A DNA stretch of 64,000 bases, taken from positions 62,001 through 126,000 of the forward strand of contig NZ_LXER01000023.1 of the NCBI RefSeq assembly GCF_001654925.1. The letters are read 5' to 3'. Each line of letters begins with the position of its first letter. Within the stretch, counting starts at the first letter, position 1. The stretch is from Buttiauxella brennerae ATCC 51605. Its GTDB lineage: Bacteria; Pseudomonadota; Gammaproteobacteria; Enterobacterales; Enterobacteriaceae. This document shows, piece after piece, positions 29,307 to 40,433 of the stretch. Both the position numbers and the translations under genes were made by a program. Below the pieces are notes generated by a model. It was not told the origin of the DNA. It worked only from the letters and a program-made list of their open reading frames with translations, and made no database searches.

Positions 29307-30061
29307 TGCTCATCCACTCCTGACTTGCTCAACCAGTGGCTAACCACCTCACGAGCGCTGTGGGCGGTTAAGTCGACATGCAATGGCGTGACCGACACAT
29401 AGCCTTCATCAACAGCGGCAAAATCGGTATCCGGGCCTGCATCAAATTTGTCGCCCGGAGGCCCAATCCAATACAGGGTGTTGCCGCGTGGATCTTCTTG
29501 TGGAATCACTTTATCTGACGGATGGCGGCTGCCGCAACGCGTCACACGAATGCCTTTGATTTCTTCAAGCGGCAAATCGGGCACGTTAATATTTAAAATG
29601 CGCCCGGTGCGCAGCGGTTCGCGCATCAGCGCGCGCAGAAGCGTACAGGTGACTGCCGCAGCCGTTTCATAATGCTCATGGCCATTAAGAGAAACAGCCA
29701 GCGCAGGAATACCTAAGTGCCGCCCTTCCATCGCCGCCGCAACCGTGCCGGAATAGATAACGTCGTCGCCCAAATTAGGGCCGGCGTTAATCCCGGAAAC
29801 GACAACGTCAGGAGCCGGGCGCATCAATGCATTCACGCCAAGATAGACACAGTCAGTCGGCGTGCCCATCTGCACAGAAATATCGCCGTTTGCGAGAGTG
29901 AAAGTACGCAATGAAGATTCGAGCGTCAGTGAGTTTGATGCCCCACTGCGATTACGGTCGGGGGCTACCACCTGCACGTCAGCAAATTCCCTTAGTCGGG
30001 TCGCCAGAACTTGAATGCCCGGCGCGTTGACCCCGTCATCGTTACTCAAAAGTATTCTCAT
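29300..30061 (-). CDS. surE: 5'/3'-nucleotidase SurE
   Basis: Metal-dependent survival-protein phosphatase acting on nucleoside monophosphates and short polyphosphate. It has 253 residues, as in E. coli. The metal site is D8, D9, S39 and N92 ([25 protein letters not shown]). It overlaps pcm by 7 bases downstream. Unlike in E. coli, where truD and surE overlap, 351 bases separate surE from truD, so it probably has its own promoter in that gap. Confidence 0.97.
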   Translation of the reverse strand: MRILLSNDDGVNAPGIQVLATRLREFADVQVVAPDRNRSGASNSLTLESSLRTFTLANGDISVQMGTPTDCVYLGVNALMRPAPDVVVSGINAGPNLGDDVIYSGTVAAAMEGRHLGIPALAVSLNGHEHYETAAAVTCTLLRALMREPLRTGRILNINVPDLPLEEIKGIRVTRCGSRHPSDKVIPQEDPRGNTLYWIGPPGDKFDAGPDTDFAAVDEGYVSVTPLHVDLTAHSAREVVSHWLSKSGVDEQW

Positions 30062-30412
30062 ATTAAATTAAAAGCTTCTTTTATATGAAAAGGATAAAAC
30101 CACATGTTGGCTCCTTGAGATAAAAACTGCCTGCGTTTTTTATGCTTAAAAACCTGTCCAACTTGTTGTTTTATCCCATTCTGCTGATTTTAGTGCACCT
30201 GTCATGAATTTGTTGCAGTTTTTGTAACATTCACAACAAAAGCCAGCCCAGGGGCTACTATACAATCCAATGTCATGTAAATCACGCGCTGTGGTCTGAG
30301 GATTGTGCTGAAAACAAGGCTTTGTAGGGCTATGCAGAAGAGAAATTAATGCGGAAATTCAGGCAAAAAAAAGCGGGTAATGTCATTACCCGCTGTGGAA
30401 TATGTTCTGCCG
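30062..30412. other. 351-base truD-surE intergenic region
   Basis: Holds the truD terminator (30366-30393) and AT-rich sequence that should contain a surE promoter. A 21-codon plus-strand ORF (30142-30207) and no convincing RNA gene were seen. In E. coli the two flanking genes overlap, so this stretch is extra DNA or was lost there. Confidence 0.6.
30366..30393 (-). terminator. truD terminator
   Basis: On the minus strand GCGGGTAATG/CATTACCCGC hairpin (30373-30393) followed by TTTTTTTT, just after the truD stop. It ends the ftsB-ispD-ispF-truD transcript before surE. Confidence 0.93.
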
Positions 30413-31459
30413 TTACTCGGCAATATCAGCGTAATTACCCGGTGCGTTCATCAATTCACGCACTAAGCTGGTCGCAAAACTCCCGGCAGGAAGCCAGAAA
30501 TTCAGCTCGACGGTGGTATCATCCAACCAGTTCCAGCTCAGCTCTTTGGGCATCACAAGCATAGCGCGGCGAGCCGCTTCTACGCGCTCACGCACCAACA
30601 GCCCCTGCAAATCTGTTTCTGCCGCAACACAACTCTGTTCAAACTCCAGCGCTGCGTTTTGCGTACCCCAGGCTCCGTCGCCCGGCAGCGGTGCGGTAAT
30701 CAGTAATTCACCACTGTCGACACGGCCTTGCAGCTCAGGAAGCTCTTCAGGCATGGCAACAAACCAGCTCCCGCGCCCGGCCAGTTGCAGTGCATCACCG
30801 TCGATGGCCTGGTTAAAATCAGGCTTCTTCAGCCTTTCGCTGACAATCTGGTTAAACATGGCACTACGTGCCGCCGACAGATAAAAACTGCGTTTATTAC
30901 GATCGCGGATTGGTGCATTGGTTTGCGCCCAGCGCAACGCCTGATGCAGGTTGTTGCCCGAAATACCAAAACGCTGGCTACCAAAATAGTTCGGCACGCC
31001 CTGATGCAAAATCGTATTCAGGCGCTGTTCAAGCTCAGCGCGGTCGCTGACTTCACGCAACACCAGCGTAAAACGATTGCCCTTAAGAGCACCGAGTCGC
31101 AATTTACGGCGATGGCGTGCATATTCCAGCACCTCGCAGCCTTCAAGCTGGAACGCGCTCATATCCGGCATTTCTTTGCCTGGCAGACGCACGCAAAACC
31201 ATTGTTCTGTCACCGCGTGTTTGTCTTTTTGCCCGGCAAAACTGACTTCACGCGCAGGAACCTTCAGAAATTTCGCCAGCGCATCCGCGACAGAACGGGT
31301 ATTGCAGCCATTTTTGAGGATGCGTAATAGCAAGTGCTCGCCATCACCATCAGGCCCGAACCCCAGATCTTCGATAACCACGAAGTCTTCTGGATTAACT
31401 TTGATTAGCCCGGTGCCTTGTGGCTTACCGTGTAGCCAGGTCAGATTCTGCATATCCAT
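30413..31459 (-). CDS. truD: tRNA pseudouridine(13) synthase TruD
   Basis: Makes pseudouridine 13 in tRNA-Glu. It has 348 residues (E. coli 349). The catalytic Asp is D79 in [14 protein letters not shown], and other marks are [12 protein letters not shown] and the insertion domain after residue 150. It shares one base with the ispF stop (TAATG), so the two are coupled. Confidence 0.97.
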   Translation of the reverse strand: MDMQNLTWLHGKPQGTGLIKVNPEDFVVIEDLGFGPDGDGEHLLLRILKNGCNTRSVADALAKFLKVPAREVSFAGQKDKHAVTEQWFCVRLPGKEMPDMSAFQLEGCEVLEYARHRRKLRLGALKGNRFTLVLREVSDRAELEQRLNTILHQGVPNYFGSQRFGISGNNLHQALRWAQTNAPIRDRNKRSFYLSAARSAMFNQIVSERLKKPDFNQAIDGDALQLAGRGSWFVAMPEELPELQGRVDSGELLITAPLPGDGAWGTQNAALEFEQSCVAAETDLQGLLVRERVEAARRAMLVMPKELSWNWLDDTTVELNFWLPAGSFATSLVRELMNAPGNYADIAE

Positions 31460-31938
31460 TATTTGCGAGCCTTATGTAGCAGTGCGACCGCTTCGCAGGC
31501 AATGCCTTCACCACGGCCAGTAAAGCCAAGTTTCTCAGTGGTGGTCGCTTTTACGTTTACATCGTCCATATGGCAACCGAGATCTTCTGCGATAAACACA
31601 CGCATCTGTGGGATATGTGGAGCCATTTTTGGTGCCTGGGCGATAATCGTCACGTCGACGTTACCGAGGGTAAAACCTTTTGCCTGAATTCGACGCCACG
31701 CTTCGCGCAGCAATTCACGGCTGTCAGCGCCTTTAAACGCCGGGTCAGTATCCGGGAATAATTTGCCGATATCGCCCAGTGCCGCAGCCCCCAACAGAGC
31801 ATCCGTTAATGCGTGCAGCGCGACATCGCCATCTGAGTGTGCAAGCAGCCCTTGCTCGTAAGGTACACGCACACCACCAATGATAATTGGGCCAGGGCCA
31901 CCAAAGGCATGTACATCAAAACCATGTCCAATACGCAT
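31459..31938 (-). CDS. ispF: 2-C-methyl-D-erythritol 2,4-cyclodiphosphate synthase IspF
   Basis: MEP isoprenoid pathway enzyme forming the cyclodiphosphate. It has 159 residues, as in E. coli. The zinc ligands are D8, H10 and H42 ([18 protein letters not shown]). It shares single bases with ispD upstream and truD downstream, giving an ispD-ispF-truD coupled set. Confidence 0.98.
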   Translation of the reverse strand: MRIGHGFDVHAFGGPGPIIIGGVRVPYEQGLLAHSDGDVALHALTDALLGAAALGDIGKLFPDTDPAFKGADSRELLREAWRRIQAKGFTLGNVDVTIIAQAPKMAPHIPQMRVFIAEDLGCHMDDVNVKATTTEKLGFTGRGEGIACEAVALLHKARK

Positions 31939-32648
31939 TATTTATTCTCCGTTTGGGTTAACCGCGTGAGGTAAAACTCCGCCAACGCCAGGTCTTCAGG
32001 ACGAGTCACTTTTATATTATCGGCGCGGGCGCTAATTAATTCGGGATGGAAGCCACAATACTCAAGAGCCGAGGCTTCATCAGTAATAGAGGCATGCTCA
32101 TCGAGTGCGCGCTGCAAGCAGCTACGCAGTAATTCCAGAGGGAACAGCTGAGGTGTTAAAGCGTGCCAAAGGTCTTCACGATCGACAGTATGCGCAATCT
32201 GCGCTTTATCCGGTTCGCCACGTTTCATCGTGTCACGTACCGGAGCTGCCAGAATACCGCCAATTTTGCTTGTCTCAGTGATGGCCAGCAAACGGGCTAA
32301 ATCATCCTGATGCAAGCAAGGACGTGCCGCATCATGCACCAGAACCCATTGCGCATTTTTCACCACGTTCAGCCCGGCAAGTACCGAGTCAGCACGCTGT
32401 GCGCCACCGTTTATCACGGTCACATCTGGATTCGAAGCAAGAGGCAATGAGGCAAACCAGCTGTCGGTGGGGCTAATGGCGATAATGACATGAGCCACGC
32501 GTGGATGAGCCATCAGGCTTGCCACCGCATGTTCAAGAATAGTTTTATCGCCGATTGTTAGATATTGCTTAGGACATTCCGTTTGCATGCGGCTGCCGAT
32601 ACCTGCTGCCGGCACCACGGCAATTACGTCCGGGGAGGAGTCTGCCAT
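31938..32648 (-). CDS. ispD: 2-C-methyl-D-erythritol 4-phosphate cytidylyltransferase IspD
   Basis: Adds CMP to MEP in the isoprenoid pathway. It has 236 residues, as in E. coli. The nucleotide-binding loop is [20 protein letters not shown] (about residues 11-30), and VHDAARPCL is the metal-site segment. ftsB ends 20 bases upstream. Confidence 0.98.
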   Translation of the reverse strand: MADSSPDVIAVVPAAGIGSRMQTECPKQYLTIGDKTILEHAVASLMAHPRVAHVIIAISPTDSWFASLPLASNPDVTVINGGAQRADSVLAGLNVVKNAQWVLVHDAARPCLHQDDLARLLAITETSKIGGILAAPVRDTMKRGEPDKAQIAHTVDREDLWHALTPQLFPLELLRSCLQRALDEHASITDEASALEYCGFHPELISARADNIKVTRPEDLALAEFYLTRLTQTENK

Positions 32649-32668
32649 GTAGATTCACTTACGCTTGA

Positions 32669-32983
32669 TTATCGATTGTTCTGCCCTGCACTATTACTTA
32701 AGCGCTTAGAGCTATCGGGTACCAGGCGGTAGAAGGTTTCACCCGGTTTAGTCATGCTTAATTCGTTACGAGCACGTTCTTCAATCGCTTCCTGGCCGCC
32801 ATTGAGATCGTCAATTTCCGCAAACAACTGATCGTTACGCGCTTTAAGTTTGGCGTTCGTCGCCTGCTGTGTGGAAACGTCGTCATTCACACGCGTGTAA
32901 TCGTGTACGCCGTTTTTTCCAAACCACAGCGAATACTGCAGCCAGACCAACAAGGCCAGCAATAGCAGCGTTAGTTTACCCAT
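32669..32983 (-). CDS. ftsB: Cell division protein FtsB
   Basis: Small bitopic divisome protein that joins FtsL and FtsQ to activate septal synthesis. It has 104 residues (E. coli 103). One transmembrane helix lies at residues 3-21 ([19 protein letters not shown]), and a periplasmic coiled coil covers about 30-70 ([19 protein letters not shown]). First gene of the ftsB-ispDF-truD unit. Confidence 0.97.
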   Translation of the reverse strand: MGKLTLLLLALLVWLQYSLWFGKNGVHDYTRVNDDVSTQQATNAKLKARNDQLFAEIDDLNGGQEAIEERARNELSMTKPGETFYRLVPDSSKRLSNSAGQNNR

Positions 32984-33167
32984 CCCGCCCCCTGAAAAAC
33001 GGCAAAATCATCGCACAAAATTTTATCGAGCCTCGCTCCGGGTACAAAGCGGCCCTTCGTATTTGCGGCAGAATTTATCACAGAAAGCGACAACATGCGC
33101 GTTTGCAGGTGAGTTAGAGGCGTTGCAGTCATAAATAGTCTGTTACGGTTTGATGAATATTTTAAGA

Positions 33168-33491
33168 TTAACCCATGAGCCACAAGAATAAGACGCCAAA
33201 CATCAACGTTACTGCGAGCACCGTCGTCATGCAGCTAAAGATCAAACGGCCTCTCACGAGCGAGTGCAGCGCAATCCCCACCACCACCGCGACAGGCAGC
33301 AGTGCCAGGAAAAATGGCCAGGTATACAAGAAGAAAAACAGGGTGTTAGGGCCGTAAATCAGGAAAGGAATGCCCAATGCCAACAGCCATGACAAAAAGC
33401 CGATGAACGCACCAGCCAATGACCAGGTTGTCTCTTCGGTGCCAGGGCTTGCTTCAGCCGATGTGATAGCGATGTTGGTGCTATTGCGCAT
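33168..33491 (-). CDS. ygbE: DUF3561 membrane protein YgbE
   Basis: Inner-membrane protein of unknown function. The start at 33491 (MRNSTNIAITSAEAS) gives 107 residues, the E. coli length; an ATG 30 bases upstream is unconserved. Three hydrophobic segments are visible (about residues 30-46, 50-75 and 85-106). It lies between ftsB and cysC as in E. coli. Confidence 0.9.
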   Translation of the reverse strand: MRNSTNIAITSAEASPGTEETTWSLAGAFIGFLSWLLALGIPFLIYGPNTLFFFLYTWPFFLALLPVAVVVGIALHSLVRGRLIFSCMTTVLAVTLMFGVLFLWLMG

Positions 33492-33541
33492 AACGAATCC
33501 GTAAACCCTAAATCCAGGCACGTGACGCGCCTGGTTATGTC

Positions 33542-34147
33542 TCAGGTTTTGATAATAACGTCACGACGCAACAGGTCTAATAATTGCGCAATCAAATTTG
33601 TTACTAATTGTTCGCCGTCTAAGTGTATTTCCGGGTTCACTGGCGCTTCATAAACCGAGTCAATGCCGGTGAAGTTTCGCAGCTCGCCCGCGCGGGCTTT
33701 TTTGTATAAACCTTTCGGATCGCGCGCTTCGCAGATGGAAAGTGGAGTATCAACAAACACTTCTATAAACCGCCCTTCTCCAACACGGTCGCGGACCATT
33801 TGGCGTTCTGCACGGTGCGGCGAGATAAATGCGGTTAGCACCACCAGCCCGGCATCGACCATTAAATTGGCGACTTCGCCAACACGACGAATGTTTTCTT
33901 TACGATCGGCATCGCTAAAACCCAGGTCGCTACATAAACCGTGACGCACATTGTCGCCATCAAGTAAGTACGTGCTCACACCAAGCTGATGGAGCGCTTC
34001 TTCAAGCGCTCCGGCTACAGTCGATTTGCCCGAGCCCGAAAGCCCGGTAAACCACAGCACCGCGCCCCGGTGCTGGTGTAGTTTTTCACGCTGCTCAACC
34101 GTGACCGGATGGGCGTGCCAGACGACGTTTTCGTCGTGCTCAGCCAT
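33542..34147 (-). CDS. cysC: Adenylylsulfate kinase CysC
   Basis: Phosphorylates APS to PAPS in sulfate assimilation. It has 201 residues, as in E. coli. The P-loop is GLSGSGKS (residues 35-42), and the phosphoserine-region segment ([16 protein letters not shown]) is recognisable. It shares one base with the cysN stop (TAATG). Third gene of cysDNC. Confidence 0.97.
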   Translation of the reverse strand: MAEHDENVVWHAHPVTVEQREKLHQHRGAVLWFTGLSGSGKSTVAGALEEALHQLGVSTYLLDGDNVRHGLCSDLGFSDADRKENIRRVGEVANLMVDAGLVVLTAFISPHRAERQMVRDRVGEGRFIEVFVDTPLSICEARDPKGLYKKARAGELRNFTGIDSVYEAPVNPEIHLDGEQLVTNLIAQLLDLLRRDVIIKT

Positions 34148-35574
34148 TACTTGCCTCCCAGCAAATCGCGTGCGCCCCAGTGTGGGAAGTGACGACGCAC
34201 CAGCGCATTGAGTTCCAGTTCAAACGCGCTAAACGCTGACGGCTCCTGATACACCTCTTCTTGCGGCTCACGCACCATGCCAGCGCCAACCGTCACGTTG
34301 GTCAGACGGTCGATGAAAATCAACCCGCCAGTAACCGGGTTTTCCTGGTACTTATCCAGCACCAGTGGTTCGTCGAAGGTTAAATCTACCAGGCCGATGC
34401 CATTCAGCGGCAGGCTTTCCACCAGACGCTGTGTCAGGCTGTTAATTTCGACCTGATAGTGAATGTTATCAACACGGGCACGCGTTTTCTTTCCGGCGAC
34501 TTTGATGTCGTAGCTTTGCCCTGGCACCAACGGTTGTTCAGCCATCCACACCACATCGACTTTCGCCGTTTGTACCGCAGGCTGGGTGTCATTAGCATCA
34601 ACCAGCAGGTCGCCACGGCTGATATCGATTTCATCTTTGAGCACCAGCGTAATGGCTTCGCCCGCAGCAGCTTGTTGCAAATCTCCGTCAAAAGTGACGA
34701 TTCGCGCAATAGCTGACTCCACCCCTGATGGTAAAACTTTCACGCGCTGCCCGACGTTTACCACGCCAGATGCCAGGGTTCCGGCATAACCACGGAAATC
34801 CAGGTTTGGGCGGTTAACATACTGAACCGGGAAACGCATCGGCTGTTGTTCAACGATACGCTTCACTTCAACCGTTTCCAGAAGCTCCAGCAGCGTTGGG
34901 CCGGTGTACCACGGCATGTTCGAACTTTGCGTGGCAACGTTGTCACCTTCCAGTGCTGAAAGCGGTACAAAACGAATATCCAGATCCGCAGGAAGCTGCT
35001 CGGCAAAGGTCAGGTAATCTTGTTTGATCTGCTCGAAAGTCTCTTCGCTAAAGCTCACCAGATCCATTTTGTTAACCGCAACGACCAGGTGCTTGATCCC
35101 CAAAAGCGTGGAGATAAAACTGTGGCGGCGCGTTTGATCCAACACGCTCTTACGCGCATCGATCAATAAGATCGCCAGATCACAAGTCGAGGCACCGGTC
35201 GCCATATTACGGGTGTACTGCTCATGCCCCGGCGTGTCGGCAATAATAAATTTACGTTTTTCCGTCGAGAAATAACGGTACGCCACGTCGATAGTAATGC
35301 CCTGCTCGCGCTCGGCTTGCAGACCGTCCACCAGCAAGGCCAGATCCAGTTTTTCACCCTGCGTCCCGTGGCGTTTGCTGTCGGTGTGCAGAGATGAAAG
35401 TTGATCTTCGTAAATCTGGCGCGTGTCATGCAGAAGACGGCCAATCAGGGTACTTTTACCATCATCAACGCTGCCGCAGGTCAGAAAGCGCAGCAGGCTT
35501 TTGTTTTGTTGCGCGTGCAGATAGGCTTCAACGCCGCCTTCATCTGCAATTTGTTGTGCAATAGTGGTGTTCAT
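34147..35574 (-). CDS. cysN: Sulfate adenylyltransferase GTPase subunit CysN
   Basis: GTPase that drives ATP sulfurylase with CysD. It has 475 residues (E. coli 475). The G1 loop is GSVDDGKS (residues 34-41), G3 is [17 protein letters not shown] and G4 is NKMDLV. The domain resembles EF-Tu throughout. It lies 11 bases after cysD and overlaps cysC by one base. Confidence 0.97.
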   Translation of the reverse strand: MNTTIAQQIADEGGVEAYLHAQQNKSLLRFLTCGSVDDGKSTLIGRLLHDTRQIYEDQLSSLHTDSKRHGTQGEKLDLALLVDGLQAEREQGITIDVAYRYFSTEKRKFIIADTPGHEQYTRNMATGASTCDLAILLIDARKSVLDQTRRHSFISTLLGIKHLVVAVNKMDLVSFSEETFEQIKQDYLTFAEQLPADLDIRFVPLSALEGDNVATQSSNMPWYTGPTLLELLETVEVKRIVEQQPMRFPVQYVNRPNLDFRGYAGTLASGVVNVGQRVKVLPSGVESAIARIVTFDGDLQQAAAGEAITLVLKDEIDISRGDLLVDANDTQPAVQTAKVDVVWMAEQPLVPGQSYDIKVAGKKTRARVDNIHYQVEINSLTQRLVESLPLNGIGLVDLTFDEPLVLDKYQENPVTGGLIFIDRLTNVTVGAGMVREPQEEVYQEPSAFSAFELELNALVRRHFPHWGARDLLGGK

Positions 35575-35585
35575 CTGGCGGCTCC

Positions 35586-36494
35586 TTAGAAATAACCCTG
35601 GCGTTTTTTAAGCTCCATGGAGCCTGCCTGGTCGCGGTCAATTGCCCGCCCTTGACGTTCACTGGTGGTCGAAACCAGCATCTCTTCGATGATTTCCGGC
35701 AGCGTCTGCGCTTCGGATTCAACGGCGCCGGTCAGCGGCCAGCAACCCAGGGTGCGGAAGCGCACCATTTTCTGCTCAATCACTTCACCCGGTTGCAAAT
35801 CAATGCGGTCATCATCAACCATCAACAGCATGCCATCGCGCTCCAGCACCGGGCGCGGTGCAGCCAGATACAACGGAACGATTTCGATATTTTCCAGGAA
35901 GATGTACTGCCAGATATCCAGCTCGGTCCAGTTAGAAAGCGGGAACACGCGAATGCTCTCACCTTTATTAATCTGACCGTTGTAGTTGTGCCACAGCTCC
36001 GGGCGCTGGTTTTTTGGGTCCCAACGGTGGAAGCGGTCACGGAACGAATAAATACGTTCTTTGGCACGAGATTTTTCTTCATCACGGCGTGCGCCACCGA
36101 AAGCGGCATCAAAACCGTGTTGACTCAGTGCCTGCTTCAGACCCTCAGTTTTCATGATGTCGGTATGTTTAGCGCTGCCATGCACGAATGGGTTGATACC
36201 CATCGCCACACCTTCCGGGTTTTTATGCACCAGCAGCTCAAAACCGTAGTTTTTCGCGGTGCGGTCACGGAATTCGTACATCTCACGGAATTTCCAGCCG
36301 GTATCGACATGCAGTAGCGGGAACGGAAGCGTGCCTGGATAGAAGGCTTTACGGGCCAAATGCAACATCACCGATGAGTCTTTACCGATGGAATACATCA
36401 TAACCGGATTAGAAAATTCGGCGGCGACCTCGCGGATGATATGGATGCTTTCTGCCTCCAACTGCCGTAGGTGTGTAAGTCGTTTTTGGTCCAT
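35586..36494 (-). CDS. cysD: Sulfate adenylyltransferase subunit 2 CysD
   Basis: Adenylyl-transferring subunit of ATP sulfurylase. It has 302 residues, as in E. coli, with the PP-loop-type motif [13 protein letters not shown] (about residues 36-48) and the conserved [16 protein letters not shown]. First gene of cysDNC, reading away from iap across a 270-base divergent gap. Confidence 0.97.
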   Translation of the reverse strand: MDQKRLTHLRQLEAESIHIIREVAAEFSNPVMMYSIGKDSSVMLHLARKAFYPGTLPFPLLHVDTGWKFREMYEFRDRTAKNYGFELLVHKNPEGVAMGINPFVHGSAKHTDIMKTEGLKQALSQHGFDAAFGGARRDEEKSRAKERIYSFRDRFHRWDPKNQRPELWHNYNGQINKGESIRVFPLSNWTELDIWQYIFLENIEIVPLYLAAPRPVLERDGMLLMVDDDRIDLQPGEVIEQKMVRFRTLGCWPLTGAVESEAQTLPEIIEEMLVSTTSERQGRAIDRDQAGSMELKKRQGYF

Positions 36495-36560
36495 AACTTT
36501 CCCTTAACCGAGGTTTAGTACGGAGAGTCATAGAACCTCCGTTTAAAAAATCATTAGGGG

Positions 36561-36589
36561 ACTATACGGCTGAGGATTATTTGTAATGA
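36561..36589 (-). promoter_or_regulatory. Possible cysD promoter
   Basis: On the minus strand a good -10 box TATAGT (36566-36561) with a weak -35 TCATTA 17 bases upstream (36589-36584), the pattern expected of a CysB-activated promoter. The AT-rich DNA further upstream would hold the CysB sites, but none can be placed by eye. Confidence 0.4.
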
Positions 36590-36764
36590 AATTACGAATT
36601 GGAATGAGTAGTTCCACAAAGGAATAACGCCCTGAAAATGCAAATCACAAAATGTGCTTAACCAGCGATATAACGTGGCTTTCAGAGGAATTGAAATTGT
36701 ATAACGCCCGTCACAGTTTCATACTATGCGGGCTAAAAATTTTCCGGTTTAAAAGGGACTCACT

Positions 36765-37805
36765 ATGTTTTCCGCATTGCGCCATTCGCTAACCAGCCTG
36801 GCGCTAAGCATTTGCTGTACCTTGCCCGCTCTGGCAAGCACATCTCCATTGGGCGAAATTGCCAACCAACAAACACGCCACATCGCAACAGTCTTTCAGG
36901 GCCGTATGGCCGGCAGCCCTTCGGAAATGTTAGCCGCGGATTACCTACAACAGCAATTTAGCCAGCTTGGCTACCAAAGCGATATTCGCCGCTTTAATAC
37001 CCGCTACCTTTACACCACTAAAGATGGCCACCAGAACTGGCATAACGTCAGTGCCAGCTCAGTCATTGCGGCGCGTGAAGGCGTTGAGCCGCAGCAGATC
37101 ATTATTATGGCGCACCTTGATACCTACACACCGCTCAGTGATAACGATGTAAATAACAATCTCGGTGGGTTAACGCTGCAAGGGGTTGATGACAATGCAT
37201 CGGGCCTTGGTGTGATGCTTGAACTCGCGACCCGGCTGAAAAGCATTCCCACTCGCTACGGAATCCGCTTTATCGCGACCAGCGGTGAAGAACTGGGTAA
37301 CCTGGGGGCGGAAGATATCCTCAAGCGCATGAGCGCAAGCGAAAAGAAAAACACGCTGCTGGTGATTAATCTCGATAACCTGATTGTCGGTGACAAACTC
37401 TATTTCAACAGCGGTAAATCGACGCCAACCGCGGTGAGCAAACTAACGCGTGACCGTGCGTTAGCGCTGGCACGCCAGATGAATATCAAAGCCACGACTA
37501 ACCCGGGCCTTAACGCAAAACACCCAAAAGGAACGGGCTGCTGTAGCGATGAAGACGTATTTGATAAGGCTGGCATTCCGGTGCTGGCGGTTGAAGCGAC
37601 TAACTGGTCGTTAGGCAAGAAAGATGGCTATCAGCAGCTCGCCAAAAGCAAAGCCTTCCCCGATGGAACCAGCTGGCATAATGCGTTGATTGATAACCAA
37701 CAGTATCTGGATAAGTGGCTCCCGCATCGTATTGAAAAACGCAGCCGTGATGTCGTTCGCGTGGTGTTGCCGCTGGTAAAAGAGCTGGCGAAGGCGAAGC
37801 AATAA
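36765..37805 (+). CDS. iap: Alkaline phosphatase isozyme conversion aminopeptidase Iap
   Basis: Periplasmic M28 zinc aminopeptidase that removes the N-terminal Arg of alkaline phosphatase. It has 346 residues (E. coli 345). The signal peptide is residues 1-24 (MFSAL...LPALA). Zinc motifs are H117-x-D119 (MAHLDTYTP), GVDDNASGLG and the catalytic EE of TSGEELGN. In E. coli a CRISPR array and cas genes follow; here the terminator and cysH follow directly. Confidence 0.95.
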   Translation: MFSALRHSLTSLALSICCTLPALASTSPLGEIANQQTRHIATVFQGRMAGSPSEMLAADYLQQQFSQLGYQSDIRRFNTRYLYTTKDGHQNWHNVSASSVIAAREGVEPQQIIIMAHLDTYTPLSDNDVNNNLGGLTLQGVDDNASGLGVMLELATRLKSIPTRYGIRFIATSGEELGNLGAEDILKRMSASEKKNTLLVINLDNLIVGDKLYFNSGKSTPTAVSKLTRDRALALARQMNIKATTNPGLNAKHPKGTGCCSDEDVFDKAGIPVLAVEATNWSLGKKDGYQQLAKSKAFPDGTSWHNALIDNQQYLDKWLPHRIEKRSRDVVRVVLPLVKELAKAKQ

Positions 37806-37822
37806 TTTTTGTGGCACCCAAT

Positions 37823-37854
37823 AAAAAGCCCTTCACACCATGTGAAGGGCTTTT
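37823..37854. terminator. Bidirectional terminator between iap and cysH
   Basis: AAAAGCCCTTCACA...TGTGAAGGGCTTTT inverted repeat. It lies between the convergent iap and cysH genes and is the only structure in this 71-base gap. Confidence 0.93.
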
Positions 37855-37876
37855 CAATATTCAAACTGTCAGAAAC

Positions 37877-38608
37877 TTATTCGTGCAAACCGCACTCGCG
37901 CTTCAAACCGAAGAAACGCGTTTCTTCTTCTGCCATACCCTCTTCCCACTTACGCGTGGTGTGAGTGTCGCCGACAGAAAGGTAGCCCTGATCCCACAGC
38001 GGGTGGTATTTCAGGCCATTGGCGGTCAGGTACTGGTAAACCTGGCGGTTGTCCCACTCGATAATCGGCAGGATTTTAAACACTTCACGTTGAATCGCCA
38101 GCACCGGCAAATTGGCACGGCTGCCCGATTGTTCACGGCGCAGGCCAGCAAACCAGGTTTGCCCATTTAGCTCGCGCAGCGCACGGTTCATCGGTTCAAC
38201 TTTGTTGATGTCATTGTATTTCTCAATGCCTTCAACGCCCTGCTCCCATAGTTTCCCGTAACGCGCTTCCTGCCAGGCTGCACTTTCCTTCGCGCTGAAT
38301 ACTTTCAGATTAAGCTTCAGCTTATCCGTCAGCTCATCAATAAACTGGTAGGTTTCCGGGAACAGATAACCGGTATCGGTGAGGATCACAGGGATATCCG
38401 GGAATTGTTGCGTCACCAGATGCAAAGACACCGCAGCCTGAATACCAAAGCTTGAGGAGAGCACAAACTCGCCCGGCAGGTTTTCCAGCGACCAGGTGAC
38501 ACGCTGCTGCGCCGTGAGCTTTTCGAGCTGGCTGTTGACCTCGGCCAGCGCCATCACACGTTCAACTTTTGGCAATTCATTCAACGCTTTTAGATCGAGT
38601 ACAGACAT
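37877..38608 (-). CDS. cysH: PAPS reductase CysH
   Basis: Thioredoxin-dependent phosphoadenylylsulfate reductase giving sulfite. It has 243 residues (E. coli 244). The PAPS-binding segment [14 protein letters not shown] (about residues 51-64) is present. The catalytic cysteine is C239 in the C-terminal ECGLHE. It lacks the iron-sulfur cysteines of plant/APS-type enzymes. Third gene of the cysJIH unit, after a 112-base gap holding a repeat. Confidence 0.97.
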   Translation of the reverse strand: MSVLDLKALNELPKVERVMALAEVNSQLEKLTAQQRVTWSLENLPGEFVLSSSFGIQAAVSLHLVTQQFPDIPVILTDTGYLFPETYQFIDELTDKLKLNLKVFSAKESAAWQEARYGKLWEQGVEGIEKYNDINKVEPMNRALRELNGQTWFAGLRREQSGSRANLPVLAIQREVFKILPIIEWDNRQVYQYLTANGLKYHPLWDQGYLSVGDTHTTRKWEEGMAEEETRFFGLKRECGLHE

Positions 38609-38632
38609 ACGTGCCTCGCTTATTTAAGCTTG

Positions 38633-38716
38633 CCCTCACCCCGCCCCTCTCCCCCAGGAGAGGGAGAAAACCGGACAGTCCCCTCGCCCCTTTGGGGAGA
38701 GGGTTAGGGTGAGGGG
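38633..38716. repeat. C-rich dispersed repeat between cysI and cysH
   Basis: 84 bases bounded by ccctcacccc and ggggtgaggg-type ends, with an internal ctctcccccaggagaggg palindrome shared with the repeat at 3141-3256. It lies inside the cysJIH operon and could form a stable hairpin in the mRNA between cysI and cysH. Confidence 0.75.
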
Positions 38717-38720
38717 AAAA

Positions 38721-40433
38721 TTAGTCCCACAAATCCCGGGCTGGATCCAACACCGGGCGAACAATCCCGCTGCGGATAGTGAAATCACCGAAGCCTTCGT
38801 CCGCTTCGCGCTCTTTTGACCAGCGCCCAACCAGTTCATCAATAGATGCCAGAATTTCTGGCTCAGTGATGTTCTCACGGTACATACGCGGAATACGCGT
38901 ACCGATACGGTTACCGCCGATGTGCAGGTTGTAGCGCCCAGGTGCTTTGCCCACCAGGCCGATTTCAGCCAGCAGCGCACGGCCACAGCCGTTCGGGCAG
39001 CCGGTAACACGCGTGACGATGTGTTCATCCGGCACGTTGTGTTTTTCCAGCACTTCTTCAACTTTAGTCACAAACTGCGGCAGGAAGCGTTCAGCTTCTG
39101 CCATTGCCAGCGGGCAAGTCGGGAAGGAAACGCAGGCCATCGAGTTTTCACGCTGTGGTTTTACCGCGTTCATCAGGCCGCTATCTTTGGCGATCTTCTC
39201 GATCGCTGCTTTTTCGCTTGCTGGCACACCCGCCACGATCAAGTTCTGGTTTGCCGTCAGGCGGAAATCGCCTTTGTGGATCTTCGCGATCTCCATCAAG
39301 CCGGTTTTCAGTGGGCGCCCCGGGTAATCCAGGATGCGGCCATTTTCGATAAACAGCGTCAGGTGCCATTTGTCGTCGATGCCTTTTACCCAACCAATAC
39401 GATCGCCACGCCCGGTAAATTCGTACGGGCGCGTCGGCTCGAATGTAATACCCGCACGGCGTTCAACTTCCGCTTTAAACACGTCAACACCAACGCGCTC
39501 AAGGGTGTATTTGGTCTTGGCATTTTTACGGTCAGTACGGTTACCCCAGTCACGCTGAGTGGTGACAACCGCTTCCGCCACCGCCAGTGTGTGCTCCAGC
39601 GGAATGTAGCCAAACTCGCTCGCGGTACGGGCATAGGTTGCTTTGTTACCGTGTTCGATAGACAAACCACCACCCACCAGCAGGTTGAAGCCCACCAGCT
39701 TGCCGTCTTTCGCAATGGCGATGAAGTTCATGTCGTTGGCATGAAGATCGACGTCGTTCTGCGGCGGTACAACAACTGTGGTTTTAAACTTACGCGGCAA
39801 ATAGGTTGAACCGAGGATTGGCTCTTCGTCGGTCGTCGCGACTTTCTCTTGATCCCACCAGATCTCAGCGTAAGCACGGGTGCGTGGCAGCAAATGCTCA
39901 GAGAGTTTCTTCGCCCACTCGTAGGCTTCCTGGTGCAGTTCAGACTCCACCGGGTTCGACGTACACAACACGTTGCGGTTCACGTCGTTAGCGGTTGCCA
40001 GTGCGTCCAGCCCAACTTCATGCAGCATTTCATGTGCAGGTTTCACGTTCTTTTTCAGAATGCCGTGGAACTGGAAAGTCTGGCGGTTGGTCAGGCGAAT
40101 GCTGCCGTAGATGGTTTTGTCTTCGGCAAATTTATCAATCGCACGCCATTGCTCGGTGGTAATAATCCCCCCCGGCAGACGGCAACGCAGCATCATCGCA
40201 TGACGCGGCTCGAGCTTTTGCTCTGCACGCTCAGCACGAATATCTCGGTCATCCTGCTGATACATTCCGTGGAAGCGGATCAGCAAAAAGTTGTCGCCGC
40301 GGAAGCCGCCGGTCAGCCCATCCTGTAAATCTTCCTGGATAGTGCCACGCAGAAAGTTACTTTCGCGTTTCAGGCGCTCAGCATCAGTTAACTTGCCTTC
40401 GACCACTAATGGTCCTGGGTGTTTTTCGCTCAT
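38721..40433 (-). CDS. cysI: Sulfite reductase hemoprotein subunit CysI
   Basis: Six-electron reduction of sulfite to sulfide with siroheme and a 4Fe-4S cluster. It has 570 residues, as in E. coli. The cluster/siroheme cysteines appear in [11 protein letters not shown] and [10 protein letters not shown] (C434, C440, C479 and C483 in E. coli numbering). It shares one base with the cysJ stop. Confidence 0.98.
   Translation of the reverse strand: MSEKHPGPLVVEGKLTDAERLKRESNFLRGTIQEDLQDGLTGGFRGDNFLLIRFHGMYQQDDRDIRAERAEQKLEPRHAMMLRCRLPGGIITTEQWRAIDKFAEDKTIYGSIRLTNRQTFQFHGILKKNVKPAHEMLHEVGLDALATANDVNRNVLCTSNPVESELHQEAYEWAKKLSEHLLPRTRAYAEIWWDQEKVATTDEEPILGSTYLPRKFKTTVVVPPQNDVDLHANDMNFIAIAKDGKLVGFNLLVGGGLSIEHGNKATYARTASEFGYIPLEHTLAVAEAVVTTQRDWGNRTDRKNAKTKYTLERVGVDVFKAEVERRAGITFEPTRPYEFTGRGDRIGWVKGIDDKWHLTLFIENGRILDYPGRPLKTGLMEIAKIHKGDFRLTANQNLIVAGVPASEKAAIEKIAKDSGLMNAVKPQRENSMACVSFPTCPLAMAEAERFLPQFVTKVEEVLEKHNVPDEHIVTRVTGCPNGCGRALLAEIGLVGKAPGRYNLHIGGNRIGTRIPRMYRENITEPEILASIDELVGRWSKEREADEGFGDFTIRSGIVRPVLDPARDLWD

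Noticed and set aside
30142..30207. 21-codon hydrophobic ORF (MLKNLSNLLFYPILLILVHLS) in the truD-surE gap, plus strand
   Set aside because: No ribosome binding site, AT-rich composition that favours hydrophobic codons by chance, and no neighbour on the same strand.
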